Made by a program: the position numbers and the translations under genes. Of a DNA stretch of 64,000 nt, positions 50,111 through 59,498 are shown piece after piece (positions within the stretch are counted from its first letter, which is position 1; every line of letters starts with the position of its first letter). Below the pieces are notes generated by a model. The model was given only the letters and a program-made list of their open reading frames with translations, was not told the DNA's origin and searched no databases. Source of the stretch: Virgibacillus_N oceani_A (GTDB taxonomy: Bacteria; Bacillota; Bacilli; Bacillales; Amphibacillaceae); NCBI GenBank assembly GCA_041521345.1, contig JBGOHB010000004.1. One strand, written 5' to 3'.

Positions 50111-51734
50111 CACCCATGCCGCCCATGTCAGGCATACCGCCACCACCGGCACCGGCACCTTCATCTTCTGGAATGTCTGCAACTACGGCTTCAGTTGTCA
50201 AGAACATAGCCGCTACAGATGCTGCATTTTGCAGCGCAGAACGAGTAACTTTTGTAGGGTCAACGATACCAGCTTCAACCATGTTTACCCATTCTCCAGT
50301 TGCTGCGTTGTATCCAACGCCAACTTTTTCACCTTTTAGTTGTTCTACAATGATAGAACCTTCTAGTCCGGCATTTTCCACAATACGACGTACCGGTTCT
50401 TCCAATGCACGCAATACAATGTTTGCACCTGTTGCTTCATCACCTTCAAGGTTAAGGTCTTTTATTTTGCTTAATACATTGATCAGTGCTGTTCCACCAC
50501 CGGAAACGATGCCTTCTTCCACTGCTGCACGTGTGGAGTTAAGCGCGTCTTCAATACGCAGTTTACGCTCTTTTAATTCTGTTTCCGTTGCAGCACCAAC
50601 TTTGATTACTGCTACGCCGCCAGCAAGTTTAGCAAGGCGCTCCTGCAATTTTTCTTTGTCAAATTCAGAAGTGGTTTCTTCTACTTGTGCACGGATTTGT
50701 GCTACACGGGAAGAAATGGTTTCAGGATTTCCTGAACCTTCTACAATCGTAGTGTGTTCTTTTGTTACCACTACTTTAGAAGCACGGCCTAATTGTTCAA
50801 TTTCAGTGCTTTTCAGATCCAGGCCAAGGTCCTCTGTAATCACTTCTCCGCCAGTCAATGTAGCAATATCTTCAAGCATTGCTTTACGACGGTCACCGAA
50901 CCCTGGAGCTTTAACAGCTACCGCGTTAAATGTACCGCGAAGTTTATTGACAACCAATGTAGCCAGCGCTTCCCCTTCTACATCTTCAGCAATCAAGAGA
51001 AGTGGTTTGCTTTGTTGTACAACCTGCTCAAGTACAGGAAGAACTTCCTGGATGTTGCCGATTTTCTTATCTGTAATTAAAATATACGGATCTTCAAGAA
51101 CGGCTTCCATTTTATCCTGGTCTGTTACCATATATGGAGATGCATATCCACGGTCGAATTGCATACCTTCTACAACTTCTAATTCCGTGTTGAAACCTTT
51201 TGATTCTTCAATAGTAATTACTCCATCGTTTCCAACACGTTCCATTGATTCAGAGATCAGGCTTCCCACTTCATCATCACCGGATGAAACAGATGCCACT
51301 TGTGCAATGGACTCTTTGCTTTCAATGGATTCAGAGATAGATTTTAATTCCTCTACAGCTGCTTCTACTGCTTTTTCAATTCCGCGGCGAACACCAACAG
51401 GGTTTGCACCGGAAGTTACGTTTTTCAATCCTTCTGTAATCATGGACTGGGCAAGTACTGTTGCTGTTGTTGTACCGTCACCAGCAACATCATTTGTTTG
51501 AGATGCTACTTCAGATACAAGCTGTGCACCCATATTTTCGAATTGGTCTTCCAGTTCGATTTCTTTTGCAATGGTGACACCATCATTTGTAATTAATGGG
51601 GATCCGAATTTTTTATCTAGAACGACGTTGCGTCCTTTAGGTCCCAATGTTACTTTTACAGCATCTGCTAGCGTATCTACACCGCGCAGCATTGCACGGC
51701 GACCGTCTTCACTGAATTTGATTTCCTTAGCCAT
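50091..51734 (-). CDS. groL: Chaperonin GroEL
   Basis: 547 aa, ATG 51734 with AAGGAGG upstream. Full-length Hsp60: DGRRAMLRGVDTLADAVKVT, the ATP site LGPKGRNVVLDKKFG and GDGTTTATVLAQ, and the Gly-Met tail GGMGGMM. Forms the double-ring folding machine with GroES in the cytoplasm. Second gene of groESL, under CIRCE/HrcA control. Its last 20 bp serve as the island's attachment site. Confidence 0.98.
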   Translation of the reverse strand: MAKEIKFSEDGRRAMLRGVDTLADAVKVTLGPKGRNVVLDKKFGSPLITNDGVTIAKEIELEDQFENMGAQLVSEVASQTNDVAGDGTTTATVLAQSMITEGLKNVTSGANPVGVRRGIEKAVEAAVEELKSISESIESKESIAQVASVSSGDDEVGSLISESMERVGNDGVITIEESKGFNTELEVVEGMQFDRGYASPYMVTDQDKMEAVLEDPYILITDKKIGNIQEVLPVLEQVVQQSKPLLLIAEDVEGEALATLVVNKLRGTFNAVAVKAPGFGDRRKAMLEDIATLTGGEVITEDLGLDLKSTEIEQLGRASKVVVTKEHTTIVEGSGNPETISSRVAQIRAQVEETTSEFDKEKLQERLAKLAGGVAVIKVGAATETELKERKLRIEDALNSTRAAVEEGIVSGGGTALINVLSKIKDLNLEGDEATGANIVLRALEEPVRRIVENAGLEGSIIVEQLKGEKVGVGYNAATGEWVNMVEAGIVDPTKVTRSALQNAASVAAMFLTTEAVVADIPEDEGAGAGGGGMPDMGGMGGMGGMM

Positions 51735-51780
51735 TAAAATACCTCCTTGAAAATGTTTATCATAGTCTGTTTATCTTGAA

Positions 51781-52065
51781 TTAGCTTACTACTGCTAAAA
51801 TATCATTCTCTCGTAAAATTAAGTATTCTGTTCCTTGGTATTTCACTTCTGTACCGGCAAATTTTGAGAAAATGATGCTGTCCCCTTCTTTTACTTCAAG
51901 GGCCACTTTTTCTCCATTATCCGTAACCCGGCCGGAGCCAACTGCTACAACTTTACCTTCCTGTGGTTTTTCCTGGGCAGAATCGGGTAGAACAATCCCA
52001 CTTGCAGTTTTTTCTTCTTGCTCAACAAGCTCAATAACAACACGATCCCCTAGTGGTTTTATCAT
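51781..52065 (-). CDS. groES: Co-chaperonin GroES
   Basis: 94 aa, RBS AAGGAGG. MIKPLGDRVVIELVEQEEKT, mobile loop TASGIVLPDSAQEKP, and YLILRENDILAV. Caps GroEL. First gene of the operon, 46 nt before groEL. Confidence 0.97.
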   Translation of the reverse strand: MIKPLGDRVVIELVEQEEKTASGIVLPDSAQEKPQEGKVVAVGSGRVTDNGEKVALEVKEGDSIIFSKFAGTEVKYQGTEYLILRENDILAVVS

Positions 52066-52102
52066 GTGGATAGCCTCCTTGGTTCCATAGTTATTTTGAT
52101 TG

Positions 52103-52129
52103 TTAGCACTCTACAAGGGTGAGTGCTAA
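52103..52129 (-). promoter_or_regulatory. CIRCE operator (HrcA site)
   Basis: Perfect TTAGCACTC-N9-GAGTGCTAA between the groE promoter and groES. HrcA binds here to repress at normal temperature. Confidence 0.97.
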
Positions 52130-52140
52130 CTCCAATTAAT

Positions 52141-52169
52141 ATAATAATTAATTTCTCTCAAAAATGCAA
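52141..52169 (-). promoter_or_regulatory. groESL sigma-A promoter
   Basis: Minus strand TTGCAT (52169-52164), 17-nt spacer, TATTAT (52146-52141), 12 nt before CIRCE. Confidence 0.65.
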
Positions 52170-52378
52170 GCATAGAGTCACCATTCGTCCATTTTTGTTA
52201 AAAACGTCTCGATTTTAAACGTTCAGAGTATATAACATAACGGCAATTATGATAAAATACACATATTATGTATGTAAAATACAATCCATTATAGAAAAAT
52301 TAACTTGTATCAATAGAAAATGAAATGTACTAGTAGCACATATACTGTATAAAGTGAAACAAAAAGGAGTCGTTTTAT

Positions 52379-53080
52379 TTGCCTAAACGTTATTGGTGGG
52401 TCATTATAACCTACTTTATCATGCAATATTCAGCATTGGTGGTTGTCCCCTTTACCGACCTGATTCCATTTAATGATGCAGATATCCTTATTTTTTGGAC
52501 TATTTTTAGCTTTGGGCTAGGACTGGTTATTGTATTATTATTAATGAGGCCGGATATGAAAATGGGAAGCGCGCGCGATGCGTCCGGTGCCGGTCAAATC
52601 ATATTATGGTCATTTCTCGGTTTATTTATGGCCTACTTTGGCCAGGGATTGGCTGCACTGATAGAAATGGAAGTGCTTGGTATCGACCCCGGTTCGGAAA
52701 ACACACAGCAAATTATGGATATCGCCAGGTACTCCCCATTATTTATGATCGTCCCCGCGATCATCGGACCTATTCTTGAAGAGATTATCTTCCGTAAAAT
52801 TATATTTGGAGCGTTTTATAAAAGGATGAATTTTTTCTTTGCTGCCCTGTTATCATCCTTTGTTTTTGCCATCGTTCATAACGATCCGCAGCATCTGTTA
52901 ATGTATATAACTATGGGACTTGTCTTTGCTTTTCTCTATGTAAAAACAAAGCGTATTATTGTGCCAATCATTGTTCATGCTGCCATGAATTCATTGGTTA
53001 TTTTTGCACAATATAATATGGATCCGGAAGAAATTGAGAGGATTCTGAATGAGCTGCAGTTTATCTTTTTTGGAGGCTAA
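52379..53080 (+). CDS. CPBP-family intramembrane metalloprotease (YdiL-like)
   Basis: 233 aa from TTG 52379, AAAAAGGAG 9 nt upstream. Eight or so membrane segments. CPBP motif 1 EEIIFRK, motif 2 FAIVH, motif 3 VPIIVHAAMN. The same place next to groESL is held by ydiL in B. subtilis. Cleaves or processes membrane substrates, target unknown. Confidence 0.88.
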   Translation: MPKRYWWVIITYFIMQYSALVVVPFTDLIPFNDADILIFWTIFSFGLGLVIVLLLMRPDMKMGSARDASGAGQIILWSFLGLFMAYFGQGLAALIEMEVLGIDPGSENTQQIMDIARYSPLFMIVPAIIGPILEEIIFRKIIFGAFYKRMNFFFAALLSSFVFAIVHNDPQHLLMYITMGLVFAFLYVKTKRIIVPIIVHAAMNSLVIFAQYNMDPEEIERILNELQFIFFGG

Positions 53081-53083
53081 TGT

Positions 53084-53284
53084 ATGAAAATTTCACCGCT
53101 CACCATGGCTATTATTTACTTTCTCTTAGGCCTGTTTTTTATTTATGTAGCCACGTTAAGTGCCGAAGAGGGAACGATCTGGAATGTAACAACCACCATA
53201 CTGGCACTATTTGCTACACTAAATATCGGTGTAGGTATAAGGTTAATGGCCCTTTATATCAGAATGAAAAACAGTAAGAAATAG
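53084..53284 (+). CDS. YdiK-like (DUF4305) membrane protein
   Basis: 66 aa, two membrane segments, RBS GGAGG in the end of the upstream gene, from which it is 3 nt apart. Matches YdiK in size and synteny. Function unknown. Confidence 0.8.
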   Translation: MKISPLTMAIIYFLLGLFFIYVATLSAEEGTIWNVTTTILALFATLNIGVGIRLMALYIRMKNSKK

Positions 53285-53290
53285 ATTGAA

Positions 53291-53324
53291 AAATGCCCGG
53301 GAGGACGCCTCTACCTGGGCATTT
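53291..53324 (+). terminator. Terminator after ydiK-like gene
   Basis: AAATGCCC...GGGCATTT. A second hairpin GCATACCAG-tgcatcatgc-CTGGTATGC follows at 53338-53365. Confidence 0.65.
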
Positions 53325-53428
53325 CCATATAAAAACAGCATACCAGTGCATCATGCCTGGTATGCTTCCCTCATCCGTTACATTTCAGCTACAACCTTCA
53401 AAACATCCTATGCAATGTTCATCAACAA

Positions 53429-54454
53429 TTACTCAATGTCAGATAGAGTTTCAATCCAACCTTCTCTATCTTCAACCGTATCTTCAATTAAGGTATACCT
53501 TACCGCGAATAAATCTTCATCCTTTACAAATACACGAGCAAGTTCTTCCTGATCAAATTGCATCGGGTCCTCTGCTACGCCAAATTCATAAAAACCCTCT
53601 TCCTCGGTTTCATCAAAACGGTCAAATTCAAAATTACCTTCTATCATCTCTGTTAAATTGGTTTCCATGACATCACTAAACTGTGCAACACCAATTTCAT
53701 CTTTTCCGCCAGGGAAATAATGGATGGTTAAAAGCTCTGTATAGTCCTCCACATTCTCACCTGGGACAAGGAATTCAGCAATTGCCTCACCCATATCCTC
53801 CCCGTAGTGAGCAAGTACCCATTCATCCTCATCAAATGGCATATTTAAGCCGGAAACAGCGTCTGCATACTCACCTTCCATAACCACTTCACCAGCCGCG
53901 TCTTCTTCTAGCGGCTCGCCATTTTCATCGACTACGACATAATCCACAAGCTCTGTATCATAAATTTTCCAAGCTCCATCTTCCGGACGCATCACATGCA
54001 CGCCGGTTATTTCATTATTTTCATATTCCGGCCCATCCACTTTTATATTGGTTTGTTTGTAGAAAACCCTTGCCTCTTCTTCCGATTTTTCTTCCACTTC
54101 CATATCGGAGACTTGAATGTCCAATGTATATACAGCCATATCTTCCATAATTTGCTCTGTTTCAGCAAATCCAGGAGATTCTGAATGCAACGTCTCCATA
54201 TGTGCTTTCAAATCATCTTCTTCCATCGTTGTAATGTTTCTATCCAGCACCTCAAACAATTCCTCATCTTCAGGTACGCTCATTTCTGCTTCTTCTTCCT
54301 CCGCTTCTTCCTCTTCAGTTCCTTCTGCTTCTCCTTCCGTATCTGTCTCCTCTTCCCCATCAGCCTCTTCCGTTCCTGCATCATCCCCACAGGCTACGAG
54401 AAAAATACTGAGGAGTAATCCCATAATCACTAATAAAATTTTCGTCTCTCTCAC
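53429..54454 (-). CDS. Acidic lipoprotein, unknown
   Basis: 341 aa from GTG 54454 with AGGAGG 8 nt upstream. Lipobox LLSIFLVAC, then a Glu/Asp/Thr/Gly-rich linker to about residue 60, then two similar-looking alpha+beta parts (EELFEVLDRNITTMEEDDLKA... and WVLAHYGEDMGEAIAEF...) that could be NTF2-like. Anchored outside the membrane. The extreme acidity suits high salt. Family not named with confidence. Confidence 0.75.
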   Translation of the reverse strand: MRETKILLVIMGLLLSIFLVACGDDAGTEEADGEEETDTEGEAEGTEEEEAEEEEAEMSVPEDEELFEVLDRNITTMEEDDLKAHMETLHSESPGFAETEQIMEDMAVYTLDIQVSDMEVEEKSEEEARVFYKQTNIKVDGPEYENNEITGVHVMRPEDGAWKIYDTELVDYVVVDENGEPLEEDAAGEVVMEGEYADAVSGLNMPFDEDEWVLAHYGEDMGEAIAEFLVPGENVEDYTELLTIHYFPGGKDEIGVAQFSDVMETNLTEMIEGNFEFDRFDETEEEGFYEFGVAEDPMQFDQEELARVFVKDEDLFAVRYTLIEDTVEDREGWIETLSDIE

Positions 54455-54854
54455 TCACTTTTCCTCCTATGTAATTAAGATAAAAAACCTCCCCAAGATT
54501 AGGGTGAGGAAAAATTAGTACTAAGAGCTAATTTTTATTTTCCATTTTCCTTTGACCGGATGCATTTTTTAATTTACAAGTGAAATGTATCCATTCCGCT
54601 CTAATTAAAGTACTTTTTACTTAGATAATTGGAACTTCACTAAATGCAATATAACACCTATGTATAACGAATGATAAATCCAAAAACGCTTCCGGAAAAA
54701 AGCATCAACTCATATCATAGACTAAAGTCAAGCACCTGCACAAATGTCTTTTTACCCATAACCAAAAAAATATTAGGTTAAAAGTACTAATTATAATTTT
54801 CTTTTACCCACTTGCATTAAACCTGATACAAAAATTTTATTTTACATTCCCACA
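54455..54854. other. 400-bp gene-free region
   Basis: AT-rich, no ORF or clear hairpin. Should hold the lipoprotein promoter. In B. subtilis tat genes lie near this place; none is here. Confidence 0.4.
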
Positions 54855-54881
54855 TAAAAAAGAGACCTTGGCAAGTCTCTT
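54855..54881 (-). terminator. rex terminator
   Basis: Minus strand AAGAGACTTGCCAAGGTCTCTT followed by TTTT, overlapping the rex stop codon. Confidence 0.85.
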
Positions 54882-55527
54882 ATTCATCCACTTTATTCCT
54901 TTTTAAAGGGTAATGCTTCAGAAAGTATACCAATGCTTGCAGTTCAACAGCTAAGTCAATGTGATGCACCCGAATATGATTGGGCACCGTAATTCGAGCA
55001 GGTGTGAAATTCAATATACCCGTAATTCCCAGATTGACTAATTTCTCTGTGACGATGTCCGCTTCCTCAGCAGGAATCGTTAAAATGGCGACCTCGATTC
55101 CTTCCATTTTTTCCTCCAGCTCGTCAATATGATAAATAGGTACGTCACTAATGGTAGTTCCAACCTTATCCGTATCAGCGTCAAATCCAATTTGGATCCT
55201 TATATTATTGTTTTTCAGGAAATTATAATTCAGAAAAGCAGTTCCCAGATTACCTACACCAATCAAGGCAACATCCGTTACCTCATCCTGGTCCAATGTT
55301 TTTCGGAAAAAACCAAGCAGGTATTCCACATTATACCCATACCCTTTTTTGCCAAGTGCACCAAAATAGGAAAAATCCCTGCGTATTGTTGCTGAGTCAA
55401 CTTTTACTGCTTCACTCAGCTCTTTAGAGGATACACGCCGTTTCCCCTGGTGGTTTAAATTATTTAAAAAACGGTAATAAAGCGGTAAGCGCTTTGCTGT
55501 TGCTTGCGGGATTTTATTTTGATCCAT
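54880..55527 (-). CDS. rex: Redox-sensing repressor Rex
   Basis: 215 aa, RBS AGAGGAG. N-terminal winged helix (AVKVDSATIRRDFSYFGALG then KKGYGYNV) and Rossmann NADH-binding domain (VALIGVGNLGTAFLNY, IGFDAD). Responds to NADH/NAD+ and represses fermentation and respiration genes. Overlaps the end of moaC by 14 nt. Confidence 0.95.
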   Translation of the reverse strand: MDQNKIPQATAKRLPLYYRFLNNLNHQGKRRVSSKELSEAVKVDSATIRRDFSYFGALGKKGYGYNVEYLLGFFRKTLDQDEVTDVALIGVGNLGTAFLNYNFLKNNNIRIQIGFDADTDKVGTTISDVPIYHIDELEEKMEGIEVAILTIPAEEADIVTEKLVNLGITGILNFTPARITVPNHIRVHHIDLAVELQALVYFLKHYPLKRNKVDE

Positions 55528-56023
55528 TTATACTCCTCTTTTCTTCTCGGTAATAGTCTCCTGACTTTCCGCCTTTTTTTTCTTTCAAATAGGTTTGACC
55601 TATTACCATGGATTTATCAATGGCTTTACACATATCATATATCGTAAGTGCGGTGACTGAAGCCGCTGTTAGTGCTTCCATTTCCACCCCTGTCGATCCT
55701 TTCGTTTTAACAAATGCTTCTATTGTAAGCTCGAATGTAGCCTCTTCTATGTTCCAATCAAAGGAAATATCAATCGCCGTTAAGGGAAGCGGATGGCACA
55801 TCGGAATCCAGTCAGAAGTTTTCTTTGCGGCCATCACCCCTGCGATTTGCCCAACTGCAAGCACATCCCCTTTTTTTATTTTATTTTCCGTTATTTTATG
55901 ATAAATTTCTTCATTGACAAAAATACTCGTCGCGGCTATAGCTGTTCGTTCTGATTCTTTTTTACCACTAATATCCACCATTCGAGCTCTGCCCTCTTCA
56001 TTAAAATGTGTGAAATCAGACAT
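55514..56023 (-). CDS. moaC: Cyclic pyranopterin monophosphate synthase MoaC
   Basis: 169 aa from ATG 56023 (GGGGTGA upstream). MVDISGK start, PMCHPLPLT, KTGVEMEALT-type KGSTGVEMEALTAASVTALT, and YDMCKA. Makes cPMP in molybdenum cofactor synthesis. No other moa gene is here. Upstream of rex, as in B. subtilis. Confidence 0.95.
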   Translation of the reverse strand: MSDFTHFNEEGRARMVDISGKKESERTAIAATSIFVNEEIYHKITENKIKKGDVLAVGQIAGVMAAKKTSDWIPMCHPLPLTAIDISFDWNIEEATFELTIEAFVKTKGSTGVEMEALTAASVTALTIYDMCKAIDKSMVIGQTYLKEKKGGKSGDYYREEKRSINGSK

Positions 56024-56155
56024 ATGCTTCACCCCATTACAGTTTACTTCACTTCTATTTTAACAGAAAATGAAGATCAAGTCGTGATTAATTTCACAAT
56101 TATATTGCTTGCCTCATCATTTTTACGATAAACTAGGGAATATGAGGTGAAAATA

Positions 56156-58075
56156 ATGATTCAAATGCAAATAAATGCTCTTTCCAAGTCCTTTGGCGCA
56201 GAAGAGATTTTATCTAATATAAAATTGGAAGTAAAACAATACGACCGGATCGCTATCGTGGGGCGAAATGGCGCAGGAAAATCAACTTTATTAAAAATAA
56301 TGGCCGGGGAGCTTTCCCATGATGAAGGAGAACTATTCAGACCAAAGGATTTAACGATAGGTTATCTGGCGCAGCATACCGTGCTGGAATCAAAAAAGAC
56401 TATTTGGGAGGAAATGTTGGAAGTTTATGAGGCTTTACTTCACAAAGAAAAAGAACTGCGAAAAGCGGAAAAGCAGCTCCAGGAAGCTGCCAGCCTATCC
56501 ACTGAAGACTATGAAAAACTACTGCAAGACTATGATAAGCTAATGGAAAGTTTTCAAAAAGATGGCGGTTATACGTATGAAGCCGATATTAAAGCTGTAC
56601 TTAATGGACTGCATTTCAGTGACTTTGATTATGACACACCGATCAGTGAATTGAGCGGAGGGCAGAAAACGAGACTTTCTTTAGGTAAATTGTTATTAAG
56701 CAAGCCTAATCTATTGCTCCTCGATGAGCCGACAAATCACCTGGATATGGACACGCTCAGCTGGCTGGAAAGTTACTTGCTCGGCTACCCGGGTTCCGTT
56801 GTGATTATCTCCCATGACCGTTATTTTCTAGATAAGACTGTATCTGTTGTATATGAAATATCACGGCATAAAACAAAAAAATACCATGGTTCCTACAGTG
56901 ATTTCCTCCAACAAAAAGCACTGGATTATGAAAAGGAACTAAAGGAATTTAAAAGACAGCAAACAGAAATTAAGCGGATGGAGGATTTTATTCAGCGTAA
57001 TATTGCCCGGGCCTCCACAACAAAACGGGCACAAAGCAGACGAAACCAGCTGAATCGGATGGAAAAAATGGATAAACCACTCGGGGATGAGTCATCCGCA
57101 TCTTTTTCTTTTCAAATAAACAGACGTAGCGGCAATGATGTATTAAAAATGGAAAATCTCTCATTTCGGTATGAAGATGATTCTGACATGCTATTCAAGA
57201 ATGCAAAACTGCATGTTAATCGCGGGGAAAGAATTGCATTAATCGGGCCTAATGGTGTCGGGAAAACAACTTTATTAAAAACAATACTTGAGAAAAACCA
57301 GCCAGCGAGCGGCACAATCCAAATTGGAACGAATGTTCAAATAGGCTACTATGATCAGGAACAGGCAAACTTAACTTCATCCAAAACAGTCCTCCAGGAA
57401 CTATGGGATGATTATGCAAACGTCAATGAAAAAGATATCCGCACCGTACTTGGAAACTTTCTGTTTAGCGGGGAGGAAGTATTAAAGCCTGTCCGTTCCT
57501 TAAGTGGCGGAGAAAAAGCAAGGCTGGCACTTGCCAAACTAATGATGAAAAAAGCAAACCTGCTTGTTATGGACGAGCCGACAAACCATTTGGACATCGA
57601 TAGTAAAGAAGTGTTGGAAGCTGCACTTCAAGATTATCCAGGTACGATTATATTTGTTTCCCATGACCGGTATTTTATCAACAGAATCACCGACCAGATA
57701 GCTGAAATGAAAAGAGATGGCATCTCGACTTACCTTGGCGATTATGATTATTACACAGAAAAGAAAGAAGAAGAAGCAGAACGAAAAAGGCTGAAACAGA
57801 CAAGAGAAAATGAGAAAAAGCGAGAAGCTAAAAAGAATAGTTACCGAGAAGAAAAGCAGCTGCAAAGCGAACAGCGAAAACGAAAACGAAGGATCACGGA
57901 GCTTGAAGCTCAAATTGAAAAAACGGAAGAGGATATAGCAGCACTGGAAGAACAAATGACCGACCCGGAAGTCTATCAGGATCATGAAAAAGCACTCGAA
58001 TTAACTAATGAAACAAATGAACTGAAACGGAGTGCTGATGATTTGATGGACGAGTGGGCCAGCCTGCAGGAATAA
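56156..58075 (+). CDS. ABC-F family ATPase (YdiF-like)
   Basis: 639 aa from ATG 56156 (GAGGTGA upstream). Two ABC domains: Walker A GRNGAGKST and GPNGVGKTT, signatures LSGGQKTR and LSGGEKAR, Walker B LLLLDEPTNHLD and LLVMDEPTNHLD. The linker between them and a long charged C-terminal coiled coil (about 540-639) are typical. No membrane part: it acts on ribosomes, in translation or antibiotic protection. Divergent from moaC-rex. Confidence 0.95.
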   Translation: MIQMQINALSKSFGAEEILSNIKLEVKQYDRIAIVGRNGAGKSTLLKIMAGELSHDEGELFRPKDLTIGYLAQHTVLESKKTIWEEMLEVYEALLHKEKELRKAEKQLQEAASLSTEDYEKLLQDYDKLMESFQKDGGYTYEADIKAVLNGLHFSDFDYDTPISELSGGQKTRLSLGKLLLSKPNLLLLDEPTNHLDMDTLSWLESYLLGYPGSVVIISHDRYFLDKTVSVVYEISRHKTKKYHGSYSDFLQQKALDYEKELKEFKRQQTEIKRMEDFIQRNIARASTTKRAQSRRNQLNRMEKMDKPLGDESSASFSFQINRRSGNDVLKMENLSFRYEDDSDMLFKNAKLHVNRGERIALIGPNGVGKTTLLKTILEKNQPASGTIQIGTNVQIGYYDQEQANLTSSKTVLQELWDDYANVNEKDIRTVLGNFLFSGEEVLKPVRSLSGGEKARLALAKLMMKKANLLVMDEPTNHLDIDSKEVLEAALQDYPGTIIFVSHDRYFINRITDQIAEMKRDGISTYLGDYDYYTEKKEEEAERKRLKQTRENEKKREAKKNSYREEKQLQSEQRKRKRRITELEAQIEKTEEDIAALEEQMTDPEVYQDHEKALELTNETNELKRSADDLMDEWASLQE

Positions 58076-58093
58076 GCGATATTTGTAAGTAAA

Positions 58094-58122
58094 AAGACTA
58101 CCATCAAATTGATGGTAGTCTT
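58094..58122. terminator. Bidirectional terminator
   Basis: AGACTACCATC-aaatt-GATGGTAGTCT between convergent genes, A-rich before and TTCTTTACTT after. Confidence 0.85.
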
Positions 58123-58124
58123 CT

Positions 58125-59291
58125 TTACTTAAACAAATAATCATTCTGTATCGTATGCTCCACAGCCACTCGGTAAACAAGGCCGTACCCAACCATGGTG
58201 GATAACACTGAACTCCCGCCATAGCTGATGAGCAATAACGGAATACCTGTAACCGGCATAATGGTTAATGTCATACCAATATTTTGAAAGGCATGGATCA
58301 ATAATAAACTCAAAAAACCAAAGCAGATATATGCTGCAAATGGGGAATGTTTATGCACATTTAACCCTAGCGTAACAAGCTTATACAGCAGCATGAAATA
58401 CAGGAATACCACAACAGCACTACCAATAAAACCAAAGCTTTCCCCAATTACTGCAAATATAAAATCCGTATGTGCTTCAGGAAACGACACTTCCAGTTCT
58501 CCCATTCCTTTACCGAATAACTGACCAGACCCTAAGGCCATATAAGCACGATCAATATGAAAAGTCGCATCACTTGACTGCTGAGTCGGATCGAACCAAG
58601 TAAGTATTCTATCCACCTGATAGCCCGCAACACCCAATTCCTGAGCGATTTCCGGAAACCGGATAATAAAACCAATTACAGCAGCCCCTAAGGCACTTAT
58701 CCCGGCTATTAACATTCCGATAATTTTCCAGTCAATACCGGACAGAATAATGATCACACCGGTAATAAAGAAATATACCATTGCCGTTCCAAAATCCGGC
58801 TGGCCCATAACGAGCAAAACAGGAATAATCGTAATAACTATCAATTTCACTAATAAATACGTATCCGTTTTGATAGAACTGATCTCGAATTTTATTTTAT
58901 GTTTATTAATGGTTGCAGCCAGAAACAAAATTGTGGATATCTTTGCGAATTCTGCCGGTTGAATGGAGAAACCAGGAAAACGAAACCAGCTATTTGCTCC
59001 ATTGATTGTAGGTGCGATACTTTCCGGGCTAACCAGCAGCACAGCCAGAATAAAAACCCCAAACCAGTAAATATACGGGCTTGCCTTATACAACTGGTCC
59101 ATGTCAAAGATTTGAATCACCACTACTATGCCTGCGCCTATGATGAACCAAAAAATCTGCTGCAGCACAAAATTAGACTCATACTGTTCTAGCTGTTGCG
59201 CGTTATAAATAGCAAGTAAACTAACACAAACAAATAGTATAAATAAAACAATAAAATCATTTTGTATATAATAGCGTTGCTTTTTAGACAT
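58125..59291 (-). CDS. RodA/FtsW/SpoVE (SEDS) glycosyltransferase
   Basis: 388 aa from ATG 59291 with GGTGA 8 nt upstream. Ten membrane segments, SEDS motifs: WFRFPGFSIQPAEFAKI, VMGQPDFGTAMVYF, GVAGYQVDRILTWFDP, AHTDFIFAVIGESFGF, and PVTGIPLLLISYGGSS. Polymerises lipid II with a class B PBP. It is closest in pattern to RodA (elongation). An extended start at 59315 lacks an RBS. Confidence 0.88.
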   Translation of the reverse strand: MSKKQRYYIQNDFIVLFILFVCVSLLAIYNAQQLEQYESNFVLQQIFWFIIGAGIVVVIQIFDMDQLYKASPYIYWFGVFILAVLLVSPESIAPTINGANSWFRFPGFSIQPAEFAKISTILFLAATINKHKIKFEISSIKTDTYLLVKLIVITIIPVLLVMGQPDFGTAMVYFFITGVIIILSGIDWKIIGMLIAGISALGAAVIGFIIRFPEIAQELGVAGYQVDRILTWFDPTQQSSDATFHIDRAYMALGSGQLFGKGMGELEVSFPEAHTDFIFAVIGESFGFIGSAVVVFLYFMLLYKLVTLGLNVHKHSPFAAYICFGFLSLLLIHAFQNIGMTLTIMPVTGIPLLLISYGGSSVLSTMVGYGLVYRVAVEHTIQNDYLFK

Positions 59292-59331
59292 AGCAATTTC
59301 ACCGTTTCCCGTCACTTATTCAAAATTTAAA

Positions 59332-59493
59332 CTGTCCACAGTTTTATTTACATTAAAATCGCATAACCAGGCTTATCAACAAAGTTATACACATTATCCA
59401 CAGATCCGTGGTACTTTTTTCACCTTTTTTACCCACAATGTAAATGCCTTTATACTTGATTTCGGAAGTTTTTATCCACAACCCTGTGGGTAA
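59332..59493. promoter_or_regulatory. DnaA-box cluster
   Basis: TTATCAACA (59373), TTATACACA (59385), TTATCCACA (59394), TTACCCACA (59429), TTATCCACA (59472) in one direction and TGTGGGTAA (59485) in the other; a weaker CTGTCCACA lies at 59332. Two match the DnaA box exactly. It lies just downstream of tsaD. Confidence 0.75.
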
Positions 59494-59498
59494 AATGT

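Noticed and set aside
50098..51501. Long open frame opposite groEL
   Set aside because: Ser/Thr/Pro-rich shadow of the groEL codons with no RBS; groEL is certain on the other strand.
53338..53365. CATCATGCCTGG near a repeat, possible third att site
   Set aside because: Only a partial match to the groEL core and fully explained by a GCATACCAG hairpin.
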